A DNA stretch of 14,484 nt from assembly GCA_025061865.1 (NCBI GenBank), contig JANXAA010000017.1, positions 1 to 14,484 of the forward strand, written 5' to 3'. The notes beneath the pieces were generated by a model, which saw only the letters and a list, made by a program, of their open reading frames with translations, searched no databases and was not told where the DNA came from. Source of the stretch: Acidobacteriota bacterium. Its GTDB lineage: Bacteria; Acidobacteriota; HRBIN11. The translations under genes and the position numbers were made by a program. Shown piece by piece: positions 13,912 to 14,484 of the stretch (position 1 is the stretch's first letter; every line of letters begins with the position of its first letter).

Positions 13912-14349
13912 ATGCGTCAGCAAACGTTGGCTATCATCAAGCCCGACGCCGTCCAGCGGGGCCTCGTCGGGGCCATCCTGCAGCGTCTGGAGGAAGAAGG
14001 CTTTCGCATCCGGGCCCTTAAAATGGTCCACCTGACGAAGGCCCAAGCCGAGGCCTTTTACATCGTTCACCGGGAGCGGCCCTTTTACGACAGTCTGATG
14101 ACCTACATGAGTTCCGGGCCCGTCGTCGTCCTGGTCCTCGAGCGAGACGATGCCATCGATTACCTCCGCCAGGTCATGGGAGCGACGGACCCAGCGAAGG
14201 CAGCGCCGAACACGATTCGGCGCCTCTATGGGACGAACATCGAACGGAACGCCATCCACGGGTCGGACTCTCCCGAGTCGGCGGCCTTCGAGATTCCCTT
14301 CTTCTTCTCCCGTTGGGAAATCTTCCAGTCGTCTGGAGCGCCTCTATGA
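13912..14349 (+). CDS. ndk: Nucleoside diphosphate kinase
   Basis: This cytoplasmic enzyme moves the terminal phosphate between nucleoside triphosphates and diphosphates. The 145-residue length is standard. It starts TLAIIKPDAV with nucleotide-binding K10, and the phospho-histidine is H116 in the signature NAIHGSDSPESA. Other conserved blocks are HRERPFY and GATDPAKAAPNTIR. ATG 13912 is chosen because the family begins there; an in-frame ATG at 13771 would add 47 unrelated residues and translate across the putative promoter. The stop overlaps the next start as ATGA, so the two genes are probably translationally coupled. Confidence 0.97.
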   Translation: MRQQTLAIIKPDAVQRGLVGAILQRLEEEGFRIRALKMVHLTKAQAEAFYIVHRERPFYDSLMTYMSSGPVVVLVLERDDAIDYLRQVMGATDPAKAAPNTIRRLYGTNIERNAIHGSDSPESAAFEIPFFFSRWEIFQSSGAPL

Positions 14350-14484
14350 GGCCCGTCCGTCATGTCGTCGTCCTGGGTGCGGGCATTATGGGTCGGCAAC
14401 TGGCGGCCCTGCTCGCCAATGCCGGCGTGTTGGTCGACTTGCTGGACATTGTCCCGCCGGACGCTCCGCCGAACCGCCGTTCCG
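14346..14484 (+). CDS. 3-hydroxyacyl-CoA dehydrogenase, N-terminal fragment
   Basis: Only 46 codons are inside the window. They show the NAD-binding Rossmann motif G11-x-G13-x-x-G16 (VLGAGIMGRQLAALLANAG) and an acidic residue D34 at the end of the second strand (LLDI), which selects NAD. This opening is typical of 3-hydroxyacyl-CoA dehydrogenases of fatty-acid beta-oxidation. TGGAG lies 10 bases upstream and the ATG overlaps the ndk stop by four bases. Whether it is a stand-alone dehydrogenase or a fusion with enoyl-CoA hydratase cannot be seen. Confidence 0.8.
   Translation, partial: MRPVRHVVVLGAGIMGRQLAALLANAGVLVDLLDIVPPDAPPNRRS

Overview
The window comes from a bacterium with GC-rich DNA. 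SecA, a Cys-type ribosomal protein L31, a DsbA-family protein and NDP kinase are all typical bacterial genes, and codons such as GTC, GCC, CTC and GAC dominate. Two adjacent genes look like MfnF and MfnE, enzymes of methanofuran-type cofactor synthesis. That suggests a lineage carrying tetrahydromethanopterin/methanofuran-linked C1 chemistry. The phylum cannot be fixed from this sequence. There are no rRNA or tRNA genes, no CRISPR array, no transposase and no phage genes.

Layout. 1-819 (-): DsbA-like thiol-disulfide protein, C-terminus cut by the window edge. 1100-1855 (+): short-chain reductase with a pteridine-reductase-like active site. 1882-5603 (-): a three-gene run, secA, then a helical protein of unknown function, then a small double zinc ribbon. 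5604-6127: a 524-base spacer. 6128-7468 (-): exported zinc-metallopeptidase-like protein. It is divergent from 7684-8709 (+), a sugar nucleotidyltransferase, and the spacer between them is dominated by a long inverted repeat. 8914-10044 (+): DUF4388-type protein. 10241-11299 (+): AmmeMemoRadiSam-family radical SAM enzyme. 11417-11641 (+): rpmE. 11766-13655 (+): mfnF and mfnE. 13912-14349 (+): ndk, which overlaps by ATGA the start of a 3-hydroxyacyl-CoA dehydrogenase that runs off the end.

The coding content is mostly housekeeping plus the C1-cofactor pair. The unexplained structure is between the genes. Four spacers carry tracts with an exact 7-base period (degenerate consensus CATYCTG), always just upstream of a ribosome-binding site and always with the same strand as the gene's sense strand. 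Most spacers also hold their own inverted repeat, with arms near the ends of the flanking genes. The best are a perfect 18-bp dyad after secA (2688-2765) and a 35-column, 32-match dyad at 7500-7660. This looks like a family of dispersed spacer elements and is the main item worth following up.
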